Assembly: GCA_022573935.1 (NCBI GenBank)
Contig: JACZTE010000093.1
Location: 1 to 5,376 of the forward strand
Direction of reading: 5' to 3'
Origin: Chloroflexota bacterium
Lineage (GTDB): Bacteria > Chloroflexota > Dehalococcoidia > DSTF01 > RBG-16-68-14
DNA length: 5,376 nt
The stretch's first letter is position 1. Each line of letters begins with the position of its first letter. This document shows positions 4,696 through 5,376 of this stretch, one piece after another. The notes beneath the pieces were generated by a model. It was not told the origin of the DNA and searched no databases. It saw only the letters and a list, made by a program, of their open reading frames with translations. The position numbers and the translations under genes were made by a program.

Positions 4696-5289
4696 TTACG
4701 CCTGCGGCGAGGACTTCCTCCTGATGCGCCGGCCCTTCTGCTTCAGTGCGGCCTGAACCGCTGCGTAGGAGGCCCGTCCCATGCGACGCTCGTCTCGCTC
4801 CCAGCGGCTGACCGCGGCGAGCGAGACGCCGGCCCTGAGCGACAGCTCGGTCTTCGTCCAGCCGTGAGCCTCCCGCGCCTCCCGCAGTTGGGTGCCCGAC
4901 ATCGTTGGCGGCGGTGGGGGTGCCACCTTCGGCTCGAACGGCACCGGCACCCCCCGCTTCCGCGGCGGCCGGCGCGAGTCGAGACGGCGCCAGACCAGCG
5001 TAGGGTGCGGGTTCCCGCGAAGGTCGCGGCTCCCCTTCTTGCCGATGACATCGACGCGTTCCGACTTGCGGAGCCGCGCGACCACGGCCCGGTGCAGCAC
5101 CTGTAGCGACAGGGGAAAGCCGTGCTTCTGTGTGCCAAGAGCCAGGTCGTGGGCGTAGTCGGCTGGATAGATCTCACGGAGTTTGTCGATGAAGTCATGC
5201 GACGTGAACTCCGGGCCCATATACCGAACCGTCGGTGCGATGCACAGATCGAGCATCAGGATCGTTTGTCGAAGTTTTTTCAGTGCCAC
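4696..5289 (-). CDS. Putative XRE-family DNA-binding protein with an uncharacterised N-terminal domain
   Basis: A 197-residue, strongly basic cytoplasmic protein, probably a transcription factor of unknown target. Residues 28-102 (FTSHDFIDKLREIYP ... HPTLVWRR) form a compact predicted alpha/beta region whose ending resembles a winged-helix fold; I do not recognise a named family. Residues 105-130 are a proline/arginine linker with five consecutive prolines. Residues 131-186 are a lambda-repressor-like HTH (SGTQLREAREAHGWTKTELS, then RAGVSLAAVSRWERDERR), followed by a basic tail GRRIRRKS. The start used is GTG 5289 with GCGAGG 8 nt upstream. An ATG at 5220 would give 174 residues beginning MGPEFTS, close to the domain edge, but has no Shine-Dalgarno. 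It lies 230 bp upstream of leuC on the same strand, so it might regulate it, but nothing shows this directly. Confidence 0.75.
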   Translation of the reverse strand: MALKKLRQTILMLDLCIAPTVRYMGPEFTSHDFIDKLREIYPADYAHDLALGTQKHGFPLSLQVLHRAVVARLRKSERVDVIGKKGSRDLRGNPHPTLVWRRLDSRRPPRKRGVPVPFEPKVAPPPPPTMSGTQLREAREAHGWTKTELSLRAGVSLAAVSRWERDERRMGRASYAAVQAALKQKGRRIRRKSSPQA

Positions 5290-5376
5290 GCTGTCTGCCT
5301 CGCTTCTCTCTCTATACCCGTTCCGCGCTCTGTCGAGCTACCGGCGACCCCTCCACCTCGCGGCCGACGAGCGCGC
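5290..5376 (-). promoter_or_regulatory. Upstream region of the HTH gene
   Basis: The minus strand contains TCGACA (5336-5331) and TATAGA (5316-5311), which resemble -35 and -10 boxes, but they are only 14 bp apart, short of the usual 16-18. A purine-rich stretch GAGAGAGAAGCGAGG then leads to the GTG start. No gene is visible in these 87 bases. Confidence 0.25.

Overview
The window reads as a GC-rich bacterial chromosome segment in which every convincing gene lies on the minus strand. In transcription order they are: a putative HTH regulator (5289-4696), leuC (4465-3182), leuD (3185-2682), a previously uncalled 56-residue ORF (2677-2507), a REP-associated tyrosine transposase (2326-1850) and cimA (1627-41). 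No gene names the taxon. The archaeal-type (about 420-residue) LeuC, the CimA-type citramalate synthase and the short CCG...PGC-tailed protein would fit Chloroflexota or another deep-branching GC-rich phylum. The RAYT repeats also resemble ones I associate with Acidobacteriota. Both suggestions are inference from memory.

Region 5376-4466: a two-domain DNA-binding protein of unknown target (novel N-terminal domain, proline-rich linker, XRE-type HTH), then 230 bp leading to leuC. That gap holds a 28-codon mini-ORF and a small inverted repeat that might act as a leader, but it has no clear promoter.

Region 4465-2474: a compact operon. leuC and leuD overlap by 4 bases (ATGA). The leuD stop lies inside the 7-nt spacer between a Shine-Dalgarno sequence and the start of a 56-aa protein ending in NCCGNFGQPGC. 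The operon closes with an 8-bp GC-rich hairpin just after that ORF. LeuC and LeuD form the [4Fe-4S] isomerase that acts on isopropylmalate (leucine) and, in organisms with CimA, on citramalate (isoleucine).

Region 2430-1829: a lower-GC island made of an apparently intact RAYT transposase flanked by perfect 23-bp inverted copies of a palindromic REP-like element, with a third, degenerate copy outside. The left copy supplies the transposase's last five codons and stop. The island separates the leuCD cluster from cimA.

Region 1828-41: a structured cimA leader (operator-like palindrome, two GC-rich stem-loops, faint T-box-like strings) and cimA itself. CimA condenses pyruvate and acetyl-CoA to (R)-citramalate. 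With LeuCD and an isopropylmalate dehydrogenase not present here, it supplies 2-oxobutyrate for isoleucine without threonine. The most interesting item is the conserved-looking, translationally coupled 56-aa ORF.
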